Shown here piece after piece: positions 1 through 9,318 of a stretch of DNA of 64,000 nt; the first letter of the stretch is position 1, and the number at the start of each line of letters is the position of its first letter. The position numbers and the translations under genes were made by a program. Origin of the DNA: Amycolatopsis pretoriensis. GTDB taxonomy: Bacteria > Actinomycetota > Actinomycetes > Mycobacteriales > Pseudonocardiaceae. Under the pieces are notes generated by a model that had not been told where the DNA came from, searched no databases, and saw nothing but the letters and a program-made list of their open reading frames with translations. The DNA is taken from positions 335,489-399,488 of the forward strand of contig NZ_FNUJ01000010.1 of the NCBI RefSeq assembly GCF_900107925.1, given 5' to 3'.

Positions 1-99
1 CGACCCGGCACACCCGCCGCCGGACCTGACGAAAGTCGGGGGCCGGGCACGACCGTCGGCCGATGCCCGCGCACCCCCGCGGCCCGCAGACTCCGACAC

Positions 100-1017
100 A
101 TGATCACACTCAGAGGTCTGACGAAACGCTACGGGGAGAAGACCGTCGTCGACGCGCTGACCTGCGACGTCGCGGCGGGTCAGGTGACCGGCTTCCTCGG
201 CCCCAACGGCGCCGGCAAGTCGACGACCATGCGGATGACCGTCGGGCTCGACCACCCGCAGGAAGGCGAGGTCCTGGTCGGCGGCAAGCGGTACGCCGAG
301 CTGCGCAACCCGCTGCGCGAGGTCGGTGCGCTGCTCGACGCGAAGGCGCTGCACCCCGGGCGCAGCGCCGGCAGGCACCTCACGGCCATGGCGCAGAGCA
401 ACGGGATCCCGACGAGCCGCGTCGAGGAGGTGCTGGCGACGGTCGGCCTTTCGGACGTCGCGGGCAAGCGGGCCGGGCAGTTCTCGCTCGGCATGGGCCA
501 GCGGCTCGGCATCGCGGGCGCGCTGCTCGGCGACCCGGGCACGCTGCTGTTCGACGAGCCGGTCAACGGCCTCGACCCGGACGGCGTCCGCTGGGTCCGC
601 CAGCTGATGCGGTCGCTGGCCGCCGAGGGGCGGACGGTGTTCGTCTCCAGCCACCTGATGAGCGAAATGCAGCTGACGGCCGACCACCTGATCGTGATCG
701 GCAAGGGAAAGCTGCTGGCCGACGCGCCGGTCGCGGAGTTCATCGCGGGCAATTCCCGCACGACGGTGTCGGTCCGCATCCCGGCCGATCCGGACCGCGC
801 GGCCCTCGACGCCCGGCTGCGCGCCGAAGGGGGCCTGACGCACCCCGGGTCGTCACCGGACGAGCTGGTGGTCGACGGCGTCGACGTCACGCGCATCGGC
901 GACGTGGCGCACGAACTGGGGATCCGCCTGCACGGCCTCGCCGAACGGACGGCGTCGCTCGAGCAGGCGTACATGGAGTTGACGGCTTCTTCGGTGGAGT
1001 ACGGGGTATCGGCATGA
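100..1017 (+). CDS. ABC transporter ATP-binding protein
   Basis: This 305-residue protein is the ATPase subunit of an ABC exporter of the NatA/bacitracin-resistance type. The Walker A motif GPNGAGKST lies near residue 34, the signature appears as FSLGMGQR, and Walker B is LLFDEP, followed by the switch histidine in SSHLMSEM. The region after about residue 220 is the usual variable C-terminal tail. Its stop codon overlaps the start of the membrane subunit (ATGA), so the two are translationally coupled. The substrate cannot be told from sequence. The ATG at 100 was chosen because the family's N-terminal MITLRGLTKRYG begins there. Confidence 0.93.
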   Translation: MITLRGLTKRYGEKTVVDALTCDVAAGQVTGFLGPNGAGKSTTMRMTVGLDHPQEGEVLVGGKRYAELRNPLREVGALLDAKALHPGRSAGRHLTAMAQSNGIPTSRVEEVLATVGLSDVAGKRAGQFSLGMGQRLGIAGALLGDPGTLLFDEPVNGLDPDGVRWVRQLMRSLAAEGRTVFVSSHLMSEMQLTADHLIVIGKGKLLADAPVAEFIAGNSRTTVSVRIPADPDRAALDARLRAEGGLTHPGSSPDELVVDGVDVTRIGDVAHELGIRLHGLAERTASLEQAYMELTASSVEYGVSA

Positions 1018-1778
1018 CGGTTCTGCAGGCCCGCACGGTGGCATCGGAGTGGACGAAGTTCTGGTCGGTCCGGGCGACGTGGTGGTCATTGATCACGGGA
1101 GCGGCGCTGATGCTGGGCTACAGCGCGCTGTCCGGAGTGGCCCAGCGCTACGGCAACGACCCCGAGGCGGCGAGCACGATAGCCCTGGGCGCCGGCTTCT
1201 ACTTGGCGCAGTTCGCGGTGATCGCACTGGCGACGCTGTTCGTGACGAGCGAATACGCGGGCGGCGGGATCCGCTCGACGCTGCTGTGGACGCCGGTCCG
1301 CGCCCGGGTGGCGCTCGCGAAGGCGGCGGTGCTCGTACCGGTGCTGTTCGTCGCCGGAGTCGTCTTGTCATGTCTGGCAATGGGTCTCGCGGGCCTGCTG
1401 AAGGACGGCCACGGCCTGCCGACAAGCGTCCCGGCGGCCTTCACGACGGCGATCGGGATGGGCGGATACTTCGCGTTGCTGGGGGTGTTGTGCACGGGCA
1501 TCGGCTGGGCACTGCGCAGCGCGGCGGGGACGTTGGTGTCGGTGATCGTGCTGCTGCTGCCGCTGCCGCTGATCGTGGGTTCACTGGGGTTGGGCGAGCT
1601 GGTGCCGTACTTCCCGGGGATCGCGGGGGTGAACGCGATGGTGGAGTCGGGACAGCCGAACCCGATCACGCAGGCGGTCGCCCCGTACGCACCATGGGTG
1701 GGCTTGCTGATCTGCGCGGCCTGGGCGGCCGCCGCGTTGGCGGTGGGCGCGGGAGTGCTGCGCCGCCGAGACGCCTGA
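1014..1778 (+). CDS. ABC transporter permease subunit
   Basis: A 254-residue hydrophobic protein with about six membrane spans, beginning MTVLQARTVASEWTK. The motif EWTKFWSVRATWW near the N-terminus is typical of actinobacterial ABC-2 type permeases that pair with NatA-like ATPases. The ATG overlaps the stop of the upstream ATPase by four bases. Together they would form a homodimeric-type exporter in the cytoplasmic membrane. The reading frame stays open well upstream of 1014 inside the ATPase gene, but the overlap and the family N-terminus fix the start. The substrate is unknown. Confidence 0.9.
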   Translation: MTVLQARTVASEWTKFWSVRATWWSLITGAALMLGYSALSGVAQRYGNDPEAASTIALGAGFYLAQFAVIALATLFVTSEYAGGGIRSTLLWTPVRARVALAKAAVLVPVLFVAGVVLSCLAMGLAGLLKDGHGLPTSVPAAFTTAIGMGGYFALLGVLCTGIGWALRSAAGTLVSVIVLLLPLPLIVGSLGLGELVPYFPGIAGVNAMVESGQPNPITQAVAPYAPWVGLLICAAWAAAALAVGAGVLRRRDA

Positions 1779-1794
1779 GGTCCGGCGCGGGTGC

Positions 1795-1920
1795 CTGCGC
1801 CCGCGCCGCCTGCCTGCGCCCGCACTACTTGCCCAGCCTGCGCCCGCCCTGCCTGCAGCCCGCCCTGCCTGCCTGCGCCTGCCCAGTCTGCGCCCGCCCC
1901 GCCTGCAGCCCGCCCTCCCT
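1795..1920 (+). repeat. Short degenerate tandem repeat, about 50-bp period
   Basis: The segment starting GCCCAGCCTGCGCCCGCC at 1831 recurs with two changes at 1881, exactly 50 bp later. Shorter GCCTGCCTGCGCCC pieces extend the pattern on the left. The + strand here is almost free of A and rich in C. It lies between the permease stop and the end of the convergent tetR gene, and it is open in several frames only because the repeat lacks stops. No gene is supported. Confidence 0.7.
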
Positions 1921-1987
1921 GGGGGCTGCCCCCGCTTCCAGCGTATCCGGGGCGCCCGACAAAACACCGCGAAACCGCGCGCCAGGG

Positions 1988-2029
1988 GCCTGGTTGTCCA
2001 CATCGGCAAAGCCCTGTGGACAACCAGGC
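1988..2029. repeat. Perfect 15-bp inverted repeat with DnaA-box-like arms
   Basis: The arms GCCTGGTTGTCCACA and TGTGGACAACCAGGC are perfect complements separated by 12 bases. Each arm contains TTGTCCACA, the high-GC actinobacterial form of the DnaA box. The element abuts the tetR stop codon. A stem-loop is possible, but there is no T-run on either strand, so a classical terminator is not indicated. A second element with the same 12-base spacing lies at 44854-44893. Confidence 0.75.
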
Positions 2030-2563
2030 TCAACCCACGCCGATCCCCCGCAGGACCTCCCGCGCACTCGTCACCAGCGCCGCCCGCGAAGGCGGAGCCG
2101 AAGCCCCCGCCAGGACCCCGAAAATCGTCCCGTCCATCCAATCGACCACCAGCGCCGCATGCCGGTCCGGCTCCGCCGACCCCGCCGCCGCCAGCACCTC
2201 CGCGGCCAGCCGCCGGATGGTCGCGCCCCCCGAGTCGTACTGCGCTCGCAGCTCGGGCCGCCGAGTCGCCTCGAGTGCCAGCTCGTACCGCGCCAGCATC
2301 CGGGTCCGTCCCGGCCCCAGCGCGTCGGACACGTACCCCGCGATCGACTCCGCCAGTCCCCCGGGCCGCGGCGGAACCCGGTCCAGCACCACGATCCGCG
2401 CCATCGTCAGCTCCAGCAGGGCCGCCCGCGTGCGTGCGTAGTACGACGTCGAGCCGAGCGGCAGTCCCGCAGCCCGGTCGACCGCCCGGTGCGTCAAGCC
2501 GCGCAGTCCCGAGGCCGCGATCACCTCGATCGCCGCGTCGCCGATCACCGAAATACGGTCCAC
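2030..2563 (-). CDS. TetR family transcriptional regulator
   Basis: A 177-residue one-component regulator. The N-terminal helix-turn-helix reads GDAAIEVIAASGLRGLTHRAVDRAAGLPLGSTSYYARTR in pieces, with the TetR-typical recognition-helix end STSYY; the C-terminal part is a variable ligand domain. It is divergent from the flavin monooxygenase at 2606, and the two starts are separated by a 22-bp inverted repeat. A second in-frame GTG at 2572 would place the start codon inside that repeat; the GTG at 2563 is preferred because the operator then lies upstream. It probably represses itself and the monooxygenase. The ligand is unknown. Confidence 0.87.
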   Translation of the reverse strand: MDRISVIGDAAIEVIAASGLRGLTHRAVDRAAGLPLGSTSYYARTRAALLELTMARIVVLDRVPPRPGGLAESIAGYVSDALGPGRTRMLARYELALEATRRPELRAQYDSGGATIRRLAAEVLAAAGSAEPDRHAALVVDWMDGTIFGVLAGASAPPSRAALVTSAREVLRGIGVG

Positions 2564-2568
2564 GAACC

Positions 2569-2590
2569 GCACTCTACAGGTGTAGAGTGC
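2569..2590. promoter_or_regulatory. Putative TetR operator (22-bp inverted repeat)
   Basis: Ten-base arms GCACTCTACA and TGTAGAGTGC are separated by GG and are perfectly complementary. The repeat sits between the tetR start and the AGGAGGAG ribosome binding site of the divergent monooxygenase at 2606. Its size, symmetry and position fit a TetR dimer site covering both promoters. Confidence 0.75.
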
Positions 2591-2605
2591 ACTAGAGGAG
2601 GAGTC

Positions 2606-3757
2606 ATGCGAGCAGCAGTGGTCGGCGGGGGCATCGGTGGCCTGGGGGCCGCGATCGGACTGCACCGGGCGGGCTGGACGGTCACCGTCCTCGAACAAGC
2701 CCCCGAGTTCGGTGACGTCGGCGCCGGCATCTCGCTCTGGCCGAACGCCCTGCGCTGCCTCGACGAACTCGGCGTCGACCTCGGTGACCACCTCGCCGCC
2801 CAGGACCAAGGCGGCCTGCGCGACCGCCGCGGGCGGTGGATCGCGCACTGGGACGCGGCCGGCTTCCGGCGCCTCCACGGGCGCCCGCTGGCCGGCATCC
2901 ACCGCGCCGACCTCATCGCCGGGCTGCGTGACGCGCTCCCCGCCGACTGCCTCCGCACCGGCACCAAGGTCACCGGTGTGACCGAAGACGGCGTCGTCCG
3001 CTGCGAGAACGGCGACGAAATCCGGGCCGACCTCGTCGTCGCCGCAGACGGGATCCGCAGCCCGATCCGGCAGGTGCTCTTCCCGCAGCACCCGCAGCCG
3101 GTCTACTCCGGCAGCGCGGCCTTCCGCGGCGTCACGCACCACCCCGGCCTCGGGCTGAGCACCACCTTCGCCCCCGGCACCGAGGTGGGCGTGCTCCCGC
3201 TGACCGGCGGTGACGTCTACTGGTTCGTCTCCTACGTCACCGCGCCCGGCGCCCGGCCCGCCGACCCCAAGGCGCACCTGAAAGAACACTTCGGCGACTG
3301 GCACGAGCCGATCCCGGCGCTCATCGACGCCACCCCGCCGGAAGCCCTGCTGTACCACGACCTCTACCACCTCGGCACGCCGTTGCCGACGTACGTCCGC
3401 GGCCGGGTCGCCTTCCTCGGCGACGCCGCGCACGCCATGCCGCCGTTCCTCGGCCAGGGTGGCTGCCAGGCGCTCGAAGACGCCGTGGTGCTCGCGCACC
3501 GCGTGTCCACAGTGGATGACATCGATGAAGCGCTCGCCGGCTACGATGCCGAAAGACGCCCCCGCAGCCAACGGATCGCCCGCGCGGCGGTCCGGACGGG
3601 CAAGGCCGGGCCGCAGGTCACCAGCCCGCTCCTCACGGCGCTGCGGATGAACTTGCTCCGGCTCGTCCCCACGAAGCTGACGGCCCGGGTGGGCAAGGAC
3701 ATCAACGGCTGGCGGCCTCCGCGTCTCCCCCGGCCAGCCCCGCCTCGTACGCCGTGA
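2606..3757 (+). CDS. FAD-dependent monooxygenase (aromatic hydroxylase type)
   Basis: A 383-residue class A flavoprotein monooxygenase. The N-terminal dinucleotide fold is GGGIGGLGAAIGLHRAGW, the second FAD motif is VVAADGIRSPIRQ near residue 150, and GRVAFLGDAAHAMPPFLGQGG near residue 280 is the FAD ribityl/DG region. Such enzymes use NAD(P)H and O2 to hydroxylate small hydrophobic substrates. A strong AGGAGGAG precedes the ATG. Its partner is the divergent TetR regulator. The 3' end overlaps the convergent response regulator gene by 56 bp. The substrate cannot be inferred. Confidence 0.88.
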   Translation: MRAAVVGGGIGGLGAAIGLHRAGWTVTVLEQAPEFGDVGAGISLWPNALRCLDELGVDLGDHLAAQDQGGLRDRRGRWIAHWDAAGFRRLHGRPLAGIHRADLIAGLRDALPADCLRTGTKVTGVTEDGVVRCENGDEIRADLVVAADGIRSPIRQVLFPQHPQPVYSGSAAFRGVTHHPGLGLSTTFAPGTEVGVLPLTGGDVYWFVSYVTAPGARPADPKAHLKEHFGDWHEPIPALIDATPPEALLYHDLYHLGTPLPTYVRGRVAFLGDAAHAMPPFLGQGGCQALEDAVVLAHRVSTVDDIDEALAGYDAERRPRSQRIARAAVRTGKAGPQVTSPLLTALRMNLLRLVPTKLTARVGKDINGWRPPRLPRPAPPRTP

Positions 3758-4376
3758 TCGCCGCCTGCACCCGGTTCTTCGCGCCGAGCCGGGTCAGGAT
3801 CGTGCTCACGTGCGCCTTCACCGTGCCCTCCACGACGAACATCTTCGCCGCGATGTCCGCATTGGACAGTCCGGAACCCAGTAACGTCAACACTTCCCGC
3901 TCACGCGGCGTCAACGCGGAAACCTTCGACCGCGCCGCCGCGGCCCGGGACAGCCGGCCGCCCGACAGGCGCGCGATCACCCGCTGCGCCACCTTCGGCG
4001 AGAGGAACGCCGCCCCGTCGGCGACGGCGTGGATGCCGGCCAGCAGTTCGCGCGGGTCACCGGACTTCAGCAGGAACCCGCCCGCGCCCAGCCCCAGCGC
4101 GCGCTCGATGTACTCGTCCTCGCCGAACGTCGTGAGCATGATGACGCCCGTCGACGGCAGCAGCCGCCGGATCTCGGCGGCCGCGCCCAGCCCGTCCAGG
4201 CCCGGCATCCGGATGTCCAGCAGCACGACGTCCGGGTGCGTGGCGAGCGTCTGAGCCACCGCCGCCCGCCCGTCGGCGGCTTCGGCGACGACCTCGATCC
4301 CCGGGTCCGCGCCGAGGATCGCCGCCACCCCCGCCCGCATCATCGCTTCGTCGTCGGCCAGCACGACCCTGATCAC
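3702..4376 (-). CDS. NarL/FixJ-type response regulator
   Basis: A 224-residue response regulator. The receiver domain starts IRVVLADDEAMMRAGV, the phosphoacceptor aspartate is in VVLLDIRMPG near residue 54, and the conserved lysine is in GFLLKSGD. The C-terminal LuxR-type helix-turn-helix reads LTPREREVLTLLGSGLSNADIAAKMFVVEGTVKAHV. The GTG start overlaps the stop of the sensor kinase (GTGA), giving a coupled kinase-regulator pair. It would bind DNA when phosphorylated by the kinase at 4373-5944. Targets are unknown. Confidence 0.92.
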   Translation of the reverse strand: MIRVVLADDEAMMRAGVAAILGADPGIEVVAEAADGRAAVAQTLATHPDVVLLDIRMPGLDGLGAAAEIRRLLPSTGVIMLTTFGEDEYIERALGLGAGGFLLKSGDPRELLAGIHAVADGAAFLSPKVAQRVIARLSGGRLSRAAAARSKVSALTPREREVLTLLGSGLSNADIAAKMFVVEGTVKAHVSTILTRLGAKNRVQAAITAYEAGLAGGDAEAASR

Positions 4377-5944
4377 TTTGCCCCCTCGGCGAACCAGTCC
4401 TTCGAAACCAGCTTGCCATCGGCGAAGCAGAGCCGGTAAGCGGCGTAGTCGTTCTCCAGCCACGACCGCCCGCTGCCGTAGTACTCGCACACCGCGCCCG
4501 GCGGCGGGACCGGCTCGCCGCGCGTCGGACGGGCGGCGCGCTGGTGCTCCGGCAGCTGCGGCGCCAGGTCGGCGCGTGCCTGCCCGACGCGCATCCGGTC
4601 GTACGCCGGACCGGGCAGCTCCGAGGAGTTCCACTGGTAGAGGAACGCGATCCCGCTGACCGCGAGCAGCACCCCGAAGAGCGCGAGCGGGATGGTGACG
4701 GCGTAGACCAGGCTGCGCCGCACGTCCCGGCGCGCGACCTCCAGGGCCCGGGCGGCCGTCGGCTGCCCGACGGCGTCGTCGGCCGCTTCCCGCCCCTCCG
4801 GCGTCTCCTCGACGGGCGCGGCGTCGTGCGGCAGCGTCGCGGTGACGGCGAACCCGCCTTCGCGCGGTCCGGCTCGCAGCGTCCCGCCGACGAGCCGGAC
4901 GCGTTCGCGCAGGCCGATCAGCCCCAGCCGCCCGGACGCGGCACCCGGCAGCGGCCCGGCGGGCGGGGCCGCGTTGACGACGCTCACCTCGGTCTCGGCA
5001 CCGGTGCTCGTCACGCGCACCACCACCGCCGCGCCCGGCGCGTGCTTGGCCACGTTCGTCAGCCCTTCCTGCACCACGCGGTAGGCGGCCCGGGCGACCA
5101 TCGGGGGCGCCAGCGAAGTGTCCACTGTGGAATCGATGAGCAACCCGGACGCGCGGGCCCGCGCGATCAGTTCGCCGAGGTCGCCCTGCACCGGTTCGAC
5201 CGGTGCGGCGTCCTCGCGCAGCACGCCGATGATCTCGCGCAGCCGTTCGGTGGCCGCCGCGGCGCCGGCTCGCAGCTGCGCGGCCGCGTCCCGCTGGGGG
5301 TCGTCGAGCCCGGCCGCGACTTCGAGAGCCGCCGCGCGGACAGCGATCAGGCTCAGCTCGTGGCCCAGCGAGTCGTGCATGTCGCTGGCGATCCGGGCGC
5401 GTTCGCGCAGCCGCGCCTGGTCGGCGACCAGCCGCTGCCTGCTTTCCATCTCCTCGGCCCGGCGCCAGCCGGTGCGGGCGAGCTCGCCGCGCGTCCGGAC
5501 GTACCGGCCGAGCAGCCACGGCGACAGTCCGCCGAACACCAGGATCGCCATCATCGAGCCCCAGTCGCCGAGGCCGTCGGGCGCGACGAGCAGCGACACC
5601 GGGATGCCGAGCAGCGAGACGGCCGCGCCGGTCAGGACGGCCGGCCGGACCCGGGCCATCCGCAGCGCGGCCTGGTAGCTCATCGCCACCAGCACGAACA
5701 CCGTCCACACCGGCACGCGGTCGCCGTACGGGAAGGGGACGGCGAGCGTCCCGACCAGCGCGATGCCGAGCGAGACGGCGGGGTAGCGCCGGGCCGTCGC
5801 GACCGAGCCGGCGACGACGACGAGCCCGGCGACCAGCTCCCAGGTCCGCTCCCCCAGCGCGTCGGCGACGACGATGAACGCCAGGAACAGCCCGAGCAGC
5901 ACGTCGAGCACCACGCGCCACCTGCGCTTCGTCACCTCTCGCAC
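4373..5944 (-). CDS. NarL-type sensor histidine kinase with a C-terminal extension
   Basis: A 523-residue membrane sensor kinase. Several N-terminal membrane spans (residues 10-160) precede the HisKA_3 dimerisation helix with the phosphorylated histidine in RARIASDMHDSLGHELS. A HATPase domain follows, with VVQEGLTNVAKHA as the N box and GRLGLIGLRERV as the G box. Unusually, about 120 residues follow the ATPase domain: a membrane span (LVYAVTIPLALFGVLLAV) and a segment containing CEYYGSGRS and YRLCFADGK, perhaps extracytoplasmic. The GTG at 5944 is used; the frame upstream has no better start. It is coupled to the regulator at 3702-4376. Confidence 0.9.
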   Translation of the reverse strand: MREVTKRRWRVVLDVLLGLFLAFIVVADALGERTWELVAGLVVVAGSVATARRYPAVSLGIALVGTLAVPFPYGDRVPVWTVFVLVAMSYQAALRMARVRPAVLTGAAVSLLGIPVSLLVAPDGLGDWGSMMAILVFGGLSPWLLGRYVRTRGELARTGWRRAEEMESRQRLVADQARLRERARIASDMHDSLGHELSLIAVRAAALEVAAGLDDPQRDAAAQLRAGAAAATERLREIIGVLREDAAPVEPVQGDLGELIARARASGLLIDSTVDTSLAPPMVARAAYRVVQEGLTNVAKHAPGAAVVVRVTSTGAETEVSVVNAAPPAGPLPGAASGRLGLIGLRERVRLVGGTLRAGPREGGFAVTATLPHDAAPVEETPEGREAADDAVGQPTAARALEVARRDVRRSLVYAVTIPLALFGVLLAVSGIAFLYQWNSSELPGPAYDRMRVGQARADLAPQLPEHQRAARPTRGEPVPPPGAVCEYYGSGRSWLENDYAAYRLCFADGKLVSKDWFAEGAK

Positions 5945-5965
5945 GGGTTCGAAGCTACAAGTTCC

Positions 5966-6691
5966 TCAGCGGGCCGGACCACTGCCGAAAGTCAAGGTGT
6001 CCACGAAGGCGAGCGTCTGCGGCCAGGACAGCGCGAACGCCTCGGCGTTGACGCTCGCGCCGTGCCGCGCGGAGTCGCTGAAGCCGTGTTCGGCACCCGG
6101 GAAGTGCTGGGTGAACGTCGCGCCCCGGGCCCGGGACTGCAGGGCCGCCTGGAGCAGGCCGAACGTCTCGTGCGAGACGACGGAGTCGGCCTCCGGGTAG
6201 GCCACGAGCACCGGCGCCGTGATCCGGGTCGACAAATCGACCGTGTCCAGCTCGTGGTTCGGCGGCGCCGGGTCGCGGACGGTCGGGTGGTAGGCGACGA
6301 CGCCGGAAAGCCGCTGGTCACGGGCAGCGAGCAGGAGCGCGAACCGGCCGCCGAGGCACCAGCCCATGACCCCGGCGGAAGTGCAGCCGAGGTCGCCGAG
6401 CAGGTGGTCGAGCAACGCGGTCTGTTCGGCCAACGCCGGTTCGTCGCGCAGCTCGCCCAGCTTCGCGCCGAGGTCTTCGCGGGAGGTGTTGTCGGTGCTC
6501 GCGCCGTGGAAGACGTCCCAGGCCAGCGCGGTGATCCCACGGCCGGCGAGCTCGTCGGCCCAGGCCCGGACCTGCGTGCCGATGCCGGTGATCATCGGCA
6601 GGAGCAGCGTCCCGCGTTCGGAGCCGCCGTCCGGGCGGGCCAGGTACGCGGACAGGTCGCCGACACGGACAGTGGACGTCTCGATGGTCAT
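5966..6691 (-). CDS. Dienelactone hydrolase family protein
   Basis: A 241-residue alpha/beta hydrolase. The nucleophile elbow is GWCLGG, with cysteine as the nucleophile as in dienelactone hydrolases. The acid is probably the aspartate in YPEADSVV, and the base the histidine in GAEHGF. The family hydrolyses lactones and small esters, classically in the chlorocatechol pathway, but no such pathway genes are nearby. The ATG at 6691 (MTIETSTVRVGDLSAYLARP) matches family N-termini. The frame continues open upstream into a hydrophobic segment described separately. Confidence 0.88.
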   Translation of the reverse strand: MTIETSTVRVGDLSAYLARPDGGSERGTLLLPMITGIGTQVRAWADELAGRGITALAWDVFHGASTDNTSREDLGAKLGELRDEPALAEQTALLDHLLGDLGCTSAGVMGWCLGGRFALLLAARDQRLSGVVAYHPTVRDPAPPNHELDTVDLSTRITAPVLVAYPEADSVVSHETFGLLQAALQSRARGATFTQHFPGAEHGFSDSARHGASVNAEAFALSWPQTLAFVDTLTFGSGPAR

Positions 6692-6889
6692 GATCGCACC
6701 GTAGCGGCCCGGTTCGACCGGGCGCCGGTCTTCGCGCCCGTCGCCGTCTCGCCCACTACGGGTCGCCGCGAGGACCCTCTTCGTGCCGAACAGGGCGATG
6801 ACCCCGAGGATCAGGGCGGTCCAGGCCAGGCCGCCGAACTTCGACGGCACAGGTGCGGCCTGCTGCGGAGCGGGCGGCATGGGGGGCAT
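6692..6889 (-). pseudogene. Possible remnant of a small proline-rich membrane protein
   Basis: In frame with the dienelactone hydrolase and directly upstream of it, the minus strand encodes MPPMPPAPQQAAPVPS, then FGGLAWTALILGVIALFGTKRVLA, then charged residues with no stop before the hydrolase ATG. From memory of actinobacterial proteins, the pieces resemble the beginning and end of a small two-span protein family, joined as if the middle had been lost. It may be a degraded gene, or an N-terminal extension of the hydrolase. It is weakly supported. Confidence 0.3.
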
Positions 6890-6952
6890 GCGGAACGGAC
6901 TTGACCACCGTCCGGGTGAAAAGGCCGCCGCGGTGTTGCATGATGATCCACC

Positions 6953-7162
6953 ATGGCCGAGCGCACACTCGCCGAACAGCTGGGCGGCACCCTCCCCGGC
7001 GGCATCGACGCCCTCGAAGAGCACGTACGGCAGGACCTCGCCGACGCACTGCGCGACGCGCGCAGAAGGCAGGCGAAAGCGCTCGCCGAAGCCGGCGAAG
7101 AGGGTCTGAAGTACGTCCCCGCGCTGCTGCGCGGCGCCGTCCGGAAGGCAGTCGGGCTGTGA
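6953..7162 (+). CDS. Small hypothetical protein
   Basis: A 69-residue protein, MAERTLAEQLGGTLPGG then a charged amphipathic helix (ALEEHVRQDLADALRDARRRQAKALAEA). No membrane span, signal peptide or known motif is visible. Its stop overlaps the GTG start of the next gene (GTGA at 7159-7162), so the two are probably co-translated. Composition is typical of neighbouring genes. I do not recognise the family. Confidence 0.6.
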   Translation: MAERTLAEQLGGTLPGGIDALEEHVRQDLADALRDARRRQAKALAEAGEEGLKYVPALLRGAVRKAVGL

Positions 7163-7902
7163 CCAACTACGAAGCCGAGGCCGAGATCCTCAAGCTCGCC
7201 CGCGTCCTCGACGTCGAGCCCGCGCGGCTCGAGTACCTCGCCCGCGTCGACGCCGGCGACCTGCAGGCCTTCCGCGAACAGGTCACCGACACGCTGTTCG
7301 ACGCCAACATCGCCGTGCTGCAGCGGATGGCGCTGGCCGCGCGGCTGCTGCCCGGCGGCGTGCTCGCCAAGATCGCTGAGAAGGTGTTCGGCCCGCTGCT
7401 GTGTGCCCGGATCGCCGGGGTGGTCGACGTCGCGCGCGGGGTCGACGTCGCCAAGCGGCTGTCCCCGCGGTTCCTCGCCGAGGTCGCGGCCGAGCTCGAC
7501 CCGCGGCGCGCGAGCGCGATCATCTCCCGCATCCCGCTCGACACCGTGCTCGCCGTCGCGAACGAACTCGCGCGCAAGCAGGACTGGATCACGCTCGGCC
7601 GGTTCGTCGGGCACCTGCCCGACCCGACCGTGCGGCGGGCCCTCGACGAGATCGACGACCCCGGCCTGCTGCGGATCGCCTTCGTGCTCGACGACAAGAG
7701 CCGCGTCGACCACGTCGTCGGCCTGCTGCCGGCCCACCGCCTCGGCCGGCTGATCACCGCCGCCGGGGCCGACGAAGACCTGTGGACCCCGGCGCTGGAC
7801 CTGCTGAACCACCTCGGCGACGCCCGCCGTGCGACGCTCGAACCGATGCTCGGCGGGCTCCCGGACGGGTTCCGGGAACGCGCTCAGGCGACGATCAAGT
7901 AG
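7159..7902 (+). CDS. Hypothetical protein, helical repeat-like
   Basis: A 247-residue soluble, mostly helical protein starting VTNYEAEAEILKLARVLDVEPARLEYL. The GTG at 7159 overlaps the stop of the upstream 69-residue gene. Segments such as FLAEVAAELDPRRASAIISRIPLD, WITLGRFVGHLPDPTVRRALDEI and LRIAFVLDDKSRVDHVVGLLP look like repeated paired helices of about 30 residues, suggesting a solenoid-like protein-interaction fold. No catalytic motif was recognised. It converges on the small membrane protein gene at 7884. Confidence 0.75.
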   Translation: MTNYEAEAEILKLARVLDVEPARLEYLARVDAGDLQAFREQVTDTLFDANIAVLQRMALAARLLPGGVLAKIAEKVFGPLLCARIAGVVDVARGVDVAKRLSPRFLAEVAAELDPRRASAIISRIPLDTVLAVANELARKQDWITLGRFVGHLPDPTVRRALDEIDDPGLLRIAFVLDDKSRVDHVVGLLPAHRLGRLITAAGADEDLWTPALDLLNHLGDARRATLEPMLGGLPDGFRERAQATIK

Positions 7903-8105
7903 ATCCCGTACCCGACGATCGCCGCGCACAGGGCGAAGCAGATGACCGCGCCGGCCAGCGGGCCGGTGCCGGACGCCCCGGACTCGCGGGCCGACTCGCG
8001 CTGCGAGAGCCCGACGACTCCGAACGAGAACAGGCTCGTCAGCACGACCACCGAAGCGAGCGCGACGACGAAGACGAGACCGAGAGAACCCCAATCGATG
8101 TGCAC
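7884..8105 (-). CDS. Small membrane protein next to phosphate transporter
   Basis: A 73-residue protein with two predicted membrane spans (LGLVFVVALASVVVLTSLFSFG and GAVICFALCAAIVGYGIYLIV) separated by a polar loop. The GTG at 8105 has an upstream GAGGAG. It follows the PiT transporter by 8 bp on the same strand and is probably in its operon. Small membrane proteins of this type sit next to PiT genes in other actinobacteria; their role is not known to me. Confidence 0.75.
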   Translation of the reverse strand: MHIDWGSLGLVFVVALASVVVLTSLFSFGVVGLSQRESARESGASGTGPLAGAVICFALCAAIVGYGIYLIVA

Positions 8106-8113
8106 GGCGCTCC

Positions 8114-9238
<1,125 letters not shown>

Positions 9239-9318
9239 GGGTGACTCTCCCGTCCCGAAGTCGCTGCGGAAAAACGCTACTTGCGTGGTGCCCCGGCCCC
9301 GGTCCCGAAGGCGTGACG

